DNA from: Herbidospora solisilvae
GTDB taxonomy: Bacteria > Actinomycetota > Actinomycetes > Streptosporangiales > Streptosporangiaceae
Direction of reading: 5' to 3'
Length of the DNA: 64,000 bases
Assembly: GCF_009901565.1 (NCBI RefSeq)
Contig: NZ_WXEW01000005.1
Span: 547,176-611,175 of the forward strand
The position numbers were made by a program, and so were the translations under genes. Below the pieces are notes generated by a model, which was not told the DNA's origin, did no database searches, and was given only the letters and a program-made list of their open reading frames with translations. Position 1 is the stretch's first letter, and each line of letters opens with the position of its first letter. Below are positions 17,143 to 25,494 of the stretch, one piece after another.

Positions 17143-17175
17143 TCCTCCGAGCGACGCTCCGGACCGAGAGCGTCC

Positions 17176-17193
17176 CCGCCGGGAGACCGGCGG
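17176..17193. terminator. Short GNRA-loop hairpin between convergent genes
   Basis: A perfect 7-bp stem (17176-17182 with 17187-17193) closes a GAGA tetraloop between the stops of the small secreted protein and the leftward GAP1-like gene. There is no T-run, so termination is plausible but not proven. Confidence 0.4.
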
Positions 17194-17247
17194 CCGGTCC
17201 GGGCCACGCGGAAGCCCTGCTCAGGGGAGTGGCGGCCGCCAGCTCGA

Positions 17248-19488
17248 TCAGCGGTCGCGGGGGACGTAGGACGGCGTGCGCAGGAACACGAACAGTCCGA
17301 TCACCATGAGCAGGATCGAGGCCACGAACAACAGGACACTGCCGGGAACCCCGCCGGCCTCGTCGTCGGAGATCGTCGCCATCGGCGGCGCCGAGACGGT
17401 CACCAGCGCGGGACTGGGGGGCATCAGCAGGTCGGCGGACTTCCGCGCCGACTCCTGGGGATCCATTCCGGCGGGTCCCGTCTGCCACTCCTCGACCAGT
17501 TGCGCGGAGACACCCGTCAGGCTCGCCTCGGCGCTGGGCGGCAGGTCCTTGCCGAGCACGTGGATCGTGCGCGACGGCAGCACCTCGTCCAGCAGGGGGG
17601 ACCGCTCGAAGGTCAGCGGCAGGCCCGACGGCAGGACCGCCATGACGACGTCTCCCTTCTCGAGAGCGCCGACGATGTCCTTCTGCGACATCCGCGTCAC
17701 CTTGAGGCGCGGGTAGGCGGCCTTCAGCCTGTCCTCGTCGGAGAAATCGGTGCGGACCGCGACGACGCCGTCGTCGGCGTTGAGCTCGTCCGGCAGGTCG
17801 TCCGCCTTGATCTTGTCCGCGTTGAAGATCAGCGTGTTGCGGACCGCGGGAGGGGTCAGCAGCACCTGGTAGCCGGGGTAGCTCGCCGTGCTGGCGGTGA
17901 TCACGAGGTGGGGGCGGTCCCGGTTGAGATCGGTGAACTCCCGCACTTCCGAGTGGTAGTTCTGGTTACGCAACATCTGGGCGTAGATGTCGGCCAGATA
18001 GCGGTCGCTCTGTTCGGCGTGGACGGTGATCGACTGCCGGACCTCCGTGACGACGGGCGTCGCGGTGTCGACCGGCGGGGCCACGTCCTCCGGGCCCGCG
18101 AAGAGGCCGATCATGGAGTAGAAGAACAATCCCAGGCCGATCGCGAGCGCCGACCCGCTGACGACGTATTTCACGTTGCCGGGCAATATGCGCTGCAACC
18201 AGGATCTTTCGCCGCGCATCGCCCTGATGACGCTCTTGACCTGCTTCGGCGTGGCCGAGTTCCGCAACAACGCGTCGGCGATCTCCGTCCGGCAGGTGTC
18301 GGAGGTGAAGGCCGCCCTCGCCACCTCCGTGTAGCGAGGTTCCGGGTGCGGGAACGTGCCGAAGGGGGCCTCGAAGCAGTTGTGGTCGAGCATGGCGGAC
18401 TGAAGGATCATCCGGTCCGCGCGGGTCTCGATGGCGTTGAGCAGCTCTCGGAGCCGGACGGCCACCTCCGAGTCCTGCGTCGCCATGCGGAGCGACCCGA
18501 CCAGCCTGGTGATCGGCGGGCGTTCGGGCACGAGCAGCGGGGGCGGCTGCTTCGGAAGGGTGTCGCGTTCCCGGGGTTCCTCGGGGACGACCCGCGAGGC
18601 CCGTTCGGCGTCCGGCAGCGCGCAGTCCTCCAGCAGGTTGCGCGCCTTGAGACAGCCCGTCTCGTCGAACGAGATGGGGGAGGTCTTCTCCGCGAGCCGC
18701 TCCACGAGCTCCCGGGGCGGCACCCGGTGACCGCTCAGCAGGGCGGCGTACTCGCGGGCCAGCGGCTCGGCGGCGGGTATGGGCGCGCCCTGCCGCCACG
18801 TGACGACGTGGGTGCCCTCGGCGGCGTGCTTGGCGAACGACAACCTGATCTTGTGGCCCGCGGTCGCGCTGACCCAGGTGGCGGCGGTCAGCCGGGTGCG
18901 CATCCCGTAGGGGAGCAGCGCCGCCACCTCGTCGACGAACCGCAGGCGCTCGATCATCGGGACGCCGTCTGCGCCGAGCACGCACACGTGCTTGCCGGTC
19001 ATCAGGAGCGCGGCGGCGCTGGTCGCGTCGCCGTAGAGCCCGTCGTCCGGGGGAAGGGGGGCGTGGGCGCGGACCGCGACGGTGGGGGGCCGGGTGTCGG
19101 CGAGGTCCTTGAAGGCGTCGTACAGGGCCTCGTAGCTGATCCGCTGTCCGGCGAGCCGGTCGTAGGGGATGTAGTACCAGCGGGTGCGGTAGATCTTTCG
19201 GTTGGTGCCGTCGCGATGGCCCGACCACTCGTTCTGCAGGGCGAGCACGACGTAGTAGGAGATCCCTTCGTCCGGCTGCCGGGTGGCGGCGAAGGCGATC
19301 GTCACCTGGGGCTGGTCGCCCGTGGCGCCGGTCGCGTAGCGGCTCCTGATCTCGTCGAAGATGCCGAGGCTGAGGCCGTCGCTGTGGCTCAGCACCTCGT
19401 AGTCGTTGTAGCTGCCCGGCGGTTTGCCCTCCAGCGCCCACTCGTAGTCGACGGTCACGTGGCGGACGGTCACGGGGCTGTCGGTCAT
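17248..19488 (-). CDS. GAP1-like (GTPase-associated) membrane protein with solute-binding-like extracytoplasmic domain
   Basis: 746 aa. Residues about 1-250 resemble the GAP1-N1 domain of GTPase-associated conflict systems (TVDYEWALEGKPPGSYNDYE, RWYYIPYDRLAG, FVDEVAALLPYGMRTRLTAA). A helical middle region (about 250-435) follows. A transmembrane helix at about 441-463, an extracytoplasmic domain at about 480-690 and a second helix at about 716-736 complete it. The outer domain (SITVHAEQSDRYLADIYAQM, GDVVMAVLPSG) looks like a type-2 periplasmic binding fold of the osmoprotectant-binding kind; that is inference. The ATG at 19488 overlaps the stop of the GTPase gene by 4 nt. The architecture suggests a ligand sensor outside the cell coupled to a GTPase inside. 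Confidence 0.65.
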   Translation of the reverse strand: MTDSPVTVRHVTVDYEWALEGKPPGSYNDYEVLSHSDGLSLGIFDEIRSRYATGATGDQPQVTIAFAATRQPDEGISYYVVLALQNEWSGHRDGTNRKIYRTRWYYIPYDRLAGQRISYEALYDAFKDLADTRPPTVAVRAHAPLPPDDGLYGDATSAAALLMTGKHVCVLGADGVPMIERLRFVDEVAALLPYGMRTRLTAATWVSATAGHKIRLSFAKHAAEGTHVVTWRQGAPIPAAEPLAREYAALLSGHRVPPRELVERLAEKTSPISFDETGCLKARNLLEDCALPDAERASRVVPEEPRERDTLPKQPPPLLVPERPPITRLVGSLRMATQDSEVAVRLRELLNAIETRADRMILQSAMLDHNCFEAPFGTFPHPEPRYTEVARAAFTSDTCRTEIADALLRNSATPKQVKSVIRAMRGERSWLQRILPGNVKYVVSGSALAIGLGLFFYSMIGLFAGPEDVAPPVDTATPVVTEVRQSITVHAEQSDRYLADIYAQMLRNQNYHSEVREFTDLNRDRPHLVITASTASYPGYQVLLTPPAVRNTLIFNADKIKADDLPDELNADDGVVAVRTDFSDEDRLKAAYPRLKVTRMSQKDIVGALEKGDVVMAVLPSGLPLTFERSPLLDEVLPSRTIHVLGKDLPPSAEASLTGVSAQLVEEWQTGPAGMDPQESARKSADLLMPPSPALVTVSAPPMATISDDEAGGVPGSVLLFVASILLMVIGLFVFLRTPSYVPRDR

Positions 19489-20447
19489 CGCGACCGCCCC
19501 TGCCGGGACAGGCGCTCACCGAGCCACAACATCGGTTCCACCACGTTGATCGGATAGACGGGGCCCCGGATCCGCAGCGCGGCGTGGTCGGACTCGTCGG
19601 GGATCAGGTTCAGGTAGTCGTTCCAGTCGAACGTCTCGGTCTGCGGGTTGACGTAGAAGCCGATCGAGGAGGTCACGTAGAACTTGATGTGGCTCTCGTG
19701 GAAGAACTTGTCGAGTGAATTGATCACCATGTCGGCGGTGCCGGTGGCCGAGACCCGGGAGAGCTGGCCGAACAGGTCGCGCGCCTCGTCGCTGCCGACG
19801 CGCGGGAAACGGTGCCGGTCGTCCAGCTCGATCAGGCCGCGCTTCTGCGCGGTCTGCAGGACCCGGGGGTCGTCGAACTTGGTGATGCACACCGCGATGT
19901 GGTGGGGCAGTTTGCCGCCGATGAACTCGTTGCTCTCCAGCATCTTCTCGGCCAGCCGGTTCAGCGGGCCGTGGAGGTGGTCGTAGGCGTCGCCGACCTC
20001 GAACTCCCGGATCGGGTCGAAGAGGAACACGATGCCGCGGCTCTGGGTGAGGTTGGCCATCAGCTCCTCCTGCCGTTCCTCGGCGCCCCCTGTCGGGCCG
20101 CCGCGTTTGCCGGGGGCGAAGTGGCCGCCGGGCGCGTCGACCATGGTCAGCCCGATCGTGGTGGACGCGCGTTTCGACTGCCGCCGGAACAGGCTCCGCT
20201 GCGCCGGGCCGATCAGCGCCCACTGGAAGGTCTCCAGGGCGGTGCTGGCCTCGGGGAACTCCTTGCCCGAGGTCAGCGCGCTGGTCATCTCGGTCAGGTA
20301 GGCGGTGGACTCCGGGTTCTGCCCGATGATCTTCCAGTCGTCCTCGCGGCGGTTCAGCGCGATGGACAGCGCGGCCAGCAGTGTCGTCTTGCCACTACCG
20401 GGAGCGCCCCACATGGCGATGTGGTGGCGGGGCGATTCGGGCTGCAT
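19485..20447 (-). CDS. P-loop GTPase of the double-GTPase (DO-GTPase) conflict type
   Basis: 320 aa. The N-terminus has a clean P-loop GAPGSGKTT (residues 14-22). Next come the switch II-like VDAPGGHF (Asp104) and the base-specificity-like motif ITKFDD (TKFD 189-192). The arrangement fits TRAFAC-type GTPases found with GAP1 proteins in predicted conflict systems, where a GTPase acts as an NTP-dependent switch. No second P-loop is visible, so the second GTPase unit, if present, is inactive. It is translationally coupled to the GAP1-like gene downstream and starts 4 nt after the upstream gene ends. Confidence 0.7.
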   Translation of the reverse strand: MQPESPRHHIAMWGAPGSGKTTLLAALSIALNRREDDWKIIGQNPESTAYLTEMTSALTSGKEFPEASTALETFQWALIGPAQRSLFRRQSKRASTTIGLTMVDAPGGHFAPGKRGGPTGGAEERQEELMANLTQSRGIVFLFDPIREFEVGDAYDHLHGPLNRLAEKMLESNEFIGGKLPHHIAVCITKFDDPRVLQTAQKRGLIELDDRHRFPRVGSDEARDLFGQLSRVSATGTADMVINSLDKFFHESHIKFYVTSSIGFYVNPQTETFDWNDYLNLIPDESDHAALRIRGPVYPINVVEPMLWLGERLSRQGRSR

Positions 20448-20451
20448 GGGT

Positions 20452-21846
20452 TCAGTACTCCACGTCGATCAGGGGGAACGGGACAGGGACGGCATCGGAG
20501 ACGAGCCCGAGACCGGAGATGAGCCCTCGGATGTCGAGCGCGTCGAAGTTGGCCAGCGCCGCCGATCCGAGCTGCCGCCACACCCGCGGCAGCCGGTCTC
20601 CGTACTGGTAGTCGACGATCGCGCCGAAGACGACGTGCCGCGACTGCTCCAGGCGGATGGCGACGGCCCGCCAGTCGTGCCGGTGGGGGCAGGGCAGCAC
20701 CCGGGAGGTGTCGAGTTTCGGCGGGTGCGGCGGCCGGTCGCCGATGGTGAGCAGCGCGACCGACGACGCCGGGTCGCGGGAGAGCCGGCGATCGACGGTG
20801 ACCAGCATGTCCTCGACCTGGGCGGCGTGCGGATGGTAGGGGTAGCCCTGGGTGATCGCGCCGCGTTCCTCCAGCTCGTCGAGGGCGTCCTGGGCGGCGG
20901 CGACGTCGACCCGCCAGGCGCGCACCTCGACGGGGGAGTCCTTCACCGCCCGGTCGAACGAGTGGGCCCCGTACGCCACCACCGACACCGACAGGCCGGG
21001 CCGGCCCGACAACGTCGAGACCACCTGACGGGCCCGCCCCACCCGCTCGGCCACCTTCTCCTCGGCCCCGCAGACCTCGATCGCGCAGATGAGGTGTCCC
21101 GCGTCGGAGGGGCGCACGGGCAGCCGGGCCGGGATCTCGTCGATCAGCTCCGCCCAGCCCCGGTGGTCGTCGGTCAGCGGCGGCAGACCGCTGAATTGCA
21201 CCCGGCCGGGCCGCCGGAGTTCGGCGGTGACGTTGTAGGTCCCGGGGTGGAGCGCCCCGGACGCCACCGACAGCAGCAGCGGCTCCTGCCCCTGCCAGGT
21301 GACCACTGCGAACGCGGTGCCGTTGGGGCCGCCCTGTTCGCAGTGGAGCGTCATCGTCATGGTCGCGCCGGGCCGGGCCTGCACCGGGAACAGCGGCACC
21401 GTCGCGAGTTCCAGGGTCCCGTCGGGACGGGGGCGTAAGACCACCAGGTCGTAGGAGCGGGTCAGCGGATCGTCGCGCAGCACCTCGGTGATCACCGCGG
21501 CGACGGAGGCGTCGACGCGCAGCGTCGGCGCGTCGGGACGGGCCGCCCGCAGCCACTCGAAGGCCTCGTCGGCCTGGGAGCCGCCCAGCGAGGAGCAGAC
21601 GAGCAGCGTGTCGTCGCCGGGGTCGACGTCGGCCGCCCGGAGCAGGGCCGCGCGCTCCTGGCCGAGCTCGGTCCACGACGAGTGCCATCGGCGCCCGCGC
21701 GGCACCCCGTGGTCGTCACGGATGATCTTGAACGAGGTGAGCCCGTCGGCGGCCACCTCCACCACGCTCAGCCTGCCGCTCCCGGGGAGACCCGCCACGG
21801 CCTTGGCGAGCGCCTTACGAAGAAGATCGTTGTCGGGGTCGGGCAC
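20452..21846 (-). CDS. Unassigned third component of the GTPase operon (possible vWA-like C-terminal half)
   Basis: 464 aa, GTG start at 21846 with GGAGG about 8 nt upstream. It is the first gene of the three-gene leftward operon. The N-terminal half has the segments DDTLLVCSSLGG and SYDLVVLRPRPDGTLELAT. A beta-rich middle (GTYNVTAELRRPGRV) follows. The C-terminal half has a hydrophobic-strand pattern (LICAIEVCG, LSVSVVAYGAHSFDRAV, SVALLTIGDRPPHPP) that could be a degenerate von Willebrand A-like domain without a full MIDAS. No transmembrane helix or signal is visible. I infer an adaptor or substrate role with the GTPase; I do not recognise the family securely. Confidence 0.6.
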   Translation of the reverse strand: MPDPDNDLLRKALAKAVAGLPGSGRLSVVEVAADGLTSFKIIRDDHGVPRGRRWHSSWTELGQERAALLRAADVDPGDDTLLVCSSLGGSQADEAFEWLRAARPDAPTLRVDASVAAVITEVLRDDPLTRSYDLVVLRPRPDGTLELATVPLFPVQARPGATMTMTLHCEQGGPNGTAFAVVTWQGQEPLLLSVASGALHPGTYNVTAELRRPGRVQFSGLPPLTDDHRGWAELIDEIPARLPVRPSDAGHLICAIEVCGAEEKVAERVGRARQVVSTLSGRPGLSVSVVAYGAHSFDRAVKDSPVEVRAWRVDVAAAQDALDELEERGAITQGYPYHPHAAQVEDMLVTVDRRLSRDPASSVALLTIGDRPPHPPKLDTSRVLPCPHRHDWRAVAIRLEQSRHVVFGAIVDYQYGDRLPRVWRQLGSAALANFDALDIRGLISGLGLVSDAVPVPFPLIDVEY

Positions 21847-22045
21847 CGGGTGCGCCTCCGAGGGGTGTCGTCAATTGTGGAGTGTCGTTAACGGGGTCGG
21901 GACGGCGCCGTAAATAGGCGTCCCGATTACGCGAAGGTCCCGGTTTAAAGCGAAGTGCGATAATGCAGATAGGCTAGCGGGGGTTGGCCGTGACTGCGAG
22001 GATCTAGACCCAGCACAGAACGTGAGCTTCACGGGTGGGGAAAAC
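21847..22045. promoter_or_regulatory. Divergent promoter region of the GTPase island
   Basis: About 200 nt separate the divergent starts (21846 leftward, 22046 rightward). The middle is relatively AT-rich (for example AATTGTGGAGTGTCGTTAA and GCGATAATGCAGATAGGC). Both promoters must lie here, so the two operons can be co-regulated. No clear operator was found. Confidence 0.45.
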
Positions 22046-23404
22046 ATGAGGCGCTTTCTGATCGCGTTATCCGGGGCGCGGCCTGATGTCCTGGCACGGT
22101 GTAAAGGCGAGACCGCGAAATTCGAGGGCGTCGGCGGCGCGGTGCTGACCACGGCGGTGATCGCCGTGATCTCGATGTGTTTCGCCCTGGTGAGCGCCCT
22201 CGACGTCAGCGTCTGGCTGGCGGTGCCGACCGCGCTGGTCTGGGGCCTGATGATCCTGAGCCTCGACCGGTGGCTGGTCACCACGATGCGCAGCGACAGC
22301 CCGCGCCGTTTCGCGCTGGCGGTGCCGCGTCTTCTCATGGCCGTCCTGCTCGGGGCCGTCGTCTCGACGCCATTGGTACTGCAAATCTTCAAATCGGAAA
22401 TTGACGCACAAATCGTAGAAATCAAGCAGCAGCGTGCCGAGGAGTTCGCGCGGGAGCAGAACCAGGGCACGATGGGCAAAAGCGTCGACGAGCTGCGCGC
22501 CGATGTGGCCCGGCTGCAGCAGGTGATTTCGTCCGGCGGAGACGTTCCGGTCGATCTCTCGCAGGACGCGAAGATCAAATCACTTCAGGCCGATCGGGCG
22601 ACTGCGGAGAAACAGGCAGACAAGCACTACAAGGAATGGCAGTGCCAGCTCTACGGCGGCGCCGGCTGCACGAAGAAGGGCGACGGCCCCCTCGCGCAGA
22701 GCAGCAAGAAGGCCTACGACCGGAGCCAGGCGCGCATCGCCGACCTGAACCGGCAGATCGAGACCCGCAAAGAGGAGCTCACCGCCGCCGGCGCCGACGC
22801 GAAGGAGAGCCGGCTGGCCAGCGCCCGCGAGGCGCTCCCGAAGGCGCAGGAGCAGCTCGACCTCGCGGTGCAGCGCCAGTCCGACCTGCAGGCCGTCTTC
22901 GACGAGGAGAACCTCGTCACCGACGGACTGCTGATCCGGCTCCAGGCCCTCAACGAGGTCACCGGCAAGGACACCACCCTCAGCACCGCCCGGATCGTGC
23001 TGTTCCTGCTGTTCCTGCTGATCGAGTGCCTGCCGGTGACGATCAAGCTGATGATGCGGCCGGGCAACTACGAAAGGGTGCTCGCCCTCGCGGAGAAGGA
23101 CGAATACCGCAAGGCCCGCAGCGCCTTCAACGAGGGAGGCCCTCAGGGCGAGGGCGGCGAACCCGACCCGGGCGGGTCGTGGAACGTGTGGGGCGTCTGG
23201 TCCCGGCCGTCCGACACGGGCGACAACTGGAGGTCGCCGGGCCCGCGTGGCCCCAACGGCACCACCGTGGAAGACCGCCCCGAACCCGTGGCCGGCATGC
23301 GCGACGACGACGCCCTGCGCCGGATGAACGACACCCGGGCCGCCCGCCTGTCCAGCATCGACCGCCCCGGCGGTGTGGAACTCCTGCCCGACGACGACCA
23401 CTGA
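22046..23404 (+). CDS. DUF4407 polytopic membrane protein with coiled coil
   Basis: 452 aa from the ATG at 22046 (GGTGGGG upstream); a GTG 24 nt earlier is possible. Three N-terminal transmembrane helices (TTAVIAVISMCFALVSAL, AVPTALVWGLMILSLD, RLLMAVLLGAVVSTPLVL) are followed by a long charged coiled-coil region of about 200 residues (EIDAQIVEIKQQRAEEF through QLDLAVQRQSDLQAVF). A fourth helix (ARIVLFLLFLLIECLPV) and a hydrophilic Gly/Pro/Trp-rich tail complete the DUF4407 pattern. Function of the family is unknown. It is the first gene of an operon with the Ser/Thr kinase 7 nt downstream. Confidence 0.8.
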   Translation: MRRFLIALSGARPDVLARCKGETAKFEGVGGAVLTTAVIAVISMCFALVSALDVSVWLAVPTALVWGLMILSLDRWLVTTMRSDSPRRFALAVPRLLMAVLLGAVVSTPLVLQIFKSEIDAQIVEIKQQRAEEFAREQNQGTMGKSVDELRADVARLQQVISSGGDVPVDLSQDAKIKSLQADRATAEKQADKHYKEWQCQLYGGAGCTKKGDGPLAQSSKKAYDRSQARIADLNRQIETRKEELTAAGADAKESRLASAREALPKAQEQLDLAVQRQSDLQAVFDEENLVTDGLLIRLQALNEVTGKDTTLSTARIVLFLLFLLIECLPVTIKLMMRPGNYERVLALAEKDEYRKARSAFNEGGPQGEGGEPDPGGSWNVWGVWSRPSDTGDNWRSPGPRGPNGTTVEDRPEPVAGMRDDDALRRMNDTRAARLSSIDRPGGVELLPDDDH

Positions 23405-23411
23405 CAGCGGG

Positions 23412-25448
23412 ATGATCAAAGGTAGATACGAGCTGATCCGCCAGCTCGGCGCAGGTGGCATGGGCACCGTGTGGGTGGCCCGCGACACCATGCTCGGCCG
23501 GAAGGTGGCGCTCAAGCGCATCACCCTGTCCGGCCACAAGGAGGCCGTCGAGACCCAGCGCCAGCGCGCGCTGCGGGAGGCGAGGGCCGCCGCGTCGGTC
23601 CACCACCCGGCGGTGGTCCCCGTCCACGACTGGTTCCTCGACGACGACGGCACCCCGTGGATCGTGATGGCCTACATCGAGGGCGCCACGCTGGAAGAGT
23701 GGATGGAGCGCGGCCCGCTTACCGAACACGAGGTGGCCACGCTGGCCCGCCAGGTACTGGGCGGCCTGATGGCCGTCCACCGGGTGGGCGTGCTCCACCG
23801 TGACATCAAGCCCGCGAACATCGTGGTCACCCGCGACGGGCACGTGTGCCTGGTCGACTTCGGCATCGCCCGCATCGTCGGCGAGACCGGCGTGACCGCG
23901 ACTGGCCTGCTCCTCGGGACGGTCGAATACATGGCCCCCGAACGGGTCAACGACCGCGCCCAGTCCCCGGCGGCCGACCTGTGGTCGTTCGGCGTGACCT
24001 TCATCCACGCCCTGGAGGGCCACTCGCCGTTCCGGCGCAGCACCTTCCCCGCCACCTTCATGGCCATTTTGAACGACCCCCTGCCGCCCCCGCGCCGCCC
24101 CGGTCCCCTGTACGACGCCCTGACGGCCGTGCTGCCCAAGGATCCGGGGCGCCGCGTCTCCGCCGAAACACTGGCCGCCCGGCTCGACAGGATCCTCGCC
24201 CCGCAGCTTCCCGCATATGGCCGGCGCGGCCGGGCGGCCTCCGGGCGATCGGACGGGGACGCGCGGGGCGGCTCGGGCCGGCCCGCGCAGCCGGACCCTC
24301 GTGCGCAGGGCGCGCCGAGGCGGTCTGACCCTCAGGCCCAGCGTGGTTCGGCCGATCCCGGCCGATCGGCTCCCGGCCCGGGTGCGCCTGTACAGCCGGA
24401 CCCTCGTGCGCGGGGCGAGTCCGCTGCGGCCAGGCGACCGGAGCCTCAGGAACAGGGCGGCCGGGCGGCCTCCGGGCGATCGGACCCTGGCGCGCAGGGC
24501 GGCTCGGGCGGGTCGGCACAGCCAGGGCCTCGTGCGCAGGGCGAGGAAGGGGCGTTCAGGCAGCCAGGCCTTGAGGCTCAGCACGCTCAGGCGGGTCCCG
24601 GGCGATCGCATCCTGGCCTGAGGGATGGTTCGGGCGCGCCTGAGCAGCTGAGGTCTTACTCGCAGGGCGAGAAAGGGGCGTTCAAGGAGCCGGGCCCCGA
24701 AGCTCAGGGCGGCCGATCGGGCTCTGGCGCGCGGGGTGGCTCGGGGGCCGGGCAGCCGGGGTCTCGTGCGCAGGGCGAGTCTGGCGCTTCCAGGCAGTCG
24801 GACCCTCAAGCGCAGCGTGGCTCCGCCGCGCCCAGGCAGTCGGAGTCTCGTGCGCAACGAGATCCGGGCACGCCCAGGCAGTCCGGGCCTCGTGCCCAAC
24901 GAGATCCGGGTGCGCCCGGGCAGGCTGGTCCTTCCCCGCGCCGTGGTCCGGTCCCGCGCGGAGAGGCCGTCCCCCCTGGGCGAGGTGGTCGCCGCGACCC
25001 CGCCGCCGACGGGCCGCCCGTGTCCGTCAAGAGGATGGAACCGCGGGGAGCGGCCGAGGCACTCGACGACCTGGTGACGACTCGCCCCCACGACGTGGCC
25101 GCGACCCTGAAAGCCCTGCCGGCTGAGCGGGCCGGGCGCATTCTGGGCCTCATGCGCCCGGATGGTGCGGCGGCGGTGCTGGGGATCCTGCCCCCCGACC
25201 AGGGCGTGCGTCTTCTCTTGCACACGGGTGAGCGCACGGCCGGGGCGTTGCTCGGTGTGCTCGGCGTCACCGTGGCGGCGACGCGCCTCCTTGAGGGCAT
25301 GACTCTGGCCCGGGCCTGTGACGTGCTGGAGCATGTGCCGCCGGCCGTGACCGCCGGCCTGCTCAAGGCGTCGTCGGACGGCCGGTCGGGCCGCCTGCTC
25401 AAGGGCCTCAGCCCCGCGACCAAGGCCAAGATCGCCGAGACCGGCTGA
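23412..25448 (+). CDS. Ser/Thr protein kinase with long low-complexity linker and helical C-terminal domain
   Basis: 678 aa from the ATG at 23412. The kinase domain (about 1-265) is complete: GAGGMGTVW glycine loop, KVALKR with the ATP-binding Lys, VLHRDIKPAN catalytic loop, VDFGIARI and YMAPERV. Residues about 270-535 are a low-complexity Gln/Gly/Pro/Ser/Arg linker built from degenerate repeats (RAQGESGASRQSDPQAQ-like). The last 140 residues are helical and repeat short units (LDDLVTTRPHDVAATLKALP, RILGLMRPDGAAAVLGIL) reminiscent of MgtE N-terminal superhelical repeats. There is no transmembrane segment, so unlike PknB it is cytosolic. Its membrane link may be the DUF4407 protein encoded just before it. 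Confidence 0.85.
   Translation: MIKGRYELIRQLGAGGMGTVWVARDTMLGRKVALKRITLSGHKEAVETQRQRALREARAAASVHHPAVVPVHDWFLDDDGTPWIVMAYIEGATLEEWMERGPLTEHEVATLARQVLGGLMAVHRVGVLHRDIKPANIVVTRDGHVCLVDFGIARIVGETGVTATGLLLGTVEYMAPERVNDRAQSPAADLWSFGVTFIHALEGHSPFRRSTFPATFMAILNDPLPPPRRPGPLYDALTAVLPKDPGRRVSAETLAARLDRILAPQLPAYGRRGRAASGRSDGDARGGSGRPAQPDPRAQGAPRRSDPQAQRGSADPGRSAPGPGAPVQPDPRARGESAAARRPEPQEQGGRAASGRSDPGAQGGSGGSAQPGPRAQGEEGAFRQPGLEAQHAQAGPGRSHPGLRDGSGAPEQLRSYSQGEKGAFKEPGPEAQGGRSGSGARGGSGAGQPGSRAQGESGASRQSDPQAQRGSAAPRQSESRAQRDPGTPRQSGPRAQRDPGAPGQAGPSPRRGPVPRGEAVPPGRGGRRDPAADGPPVSVKRMEPRGAAEALDDLVTTRPHDVAATLKALPAERAGRILGLMRPDGAAAVLGILPPDQGVRLLLHTGERTAGALLGVLGVTVAATRLLEGMTLARACDVLEHVPPAVTAGLLKASSDGRSGRLLKGLSPATKAKIAETG
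24230..24970 (+). repeat. Degenerate tandem repeats coding the kinase linker
   Basis: Copies of a CGTGCGCAGGGCGAG-like core recur, for example near 24299, 24407, 24531 and 24768, with alternating GGACCCTC/AGGCAG segments between them. The repeats stay in frame and encode the Gln/Gly/Ser/Pro-rich linker. They also create long open frames on the opposite strand that are not genes. Confidence 0.7.
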
Positions 25449-25494
25449 TCGGTGCCCGTGGCCTCGGTTCGGGCAGCCCGGGGTCCTGAGCGGT

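Noticed and set aside
17500..19557. 685-aa plus-strand open frame opposite the GAP1-like gene
   Set aside because: Composition is Val/Gly/Asp/Arg-rich as expected for the antisense of a GC-rich gene; no domain.
24230..24970. CRISPR or mobile-element repeats in the kinase gene
   Set aside because: Repeats are degenerate, in frame and without unique spacers; no transposase or terminal inverted repeats.
23127..25334. 735-aa open frame on the minus strand opposite the kinase
   Set aside because: It consists of Arg/Pro/Gly-rich repeats mirroring the linker repeats, has no ribosome site or domain, and the opposite frame is a complete kinase.
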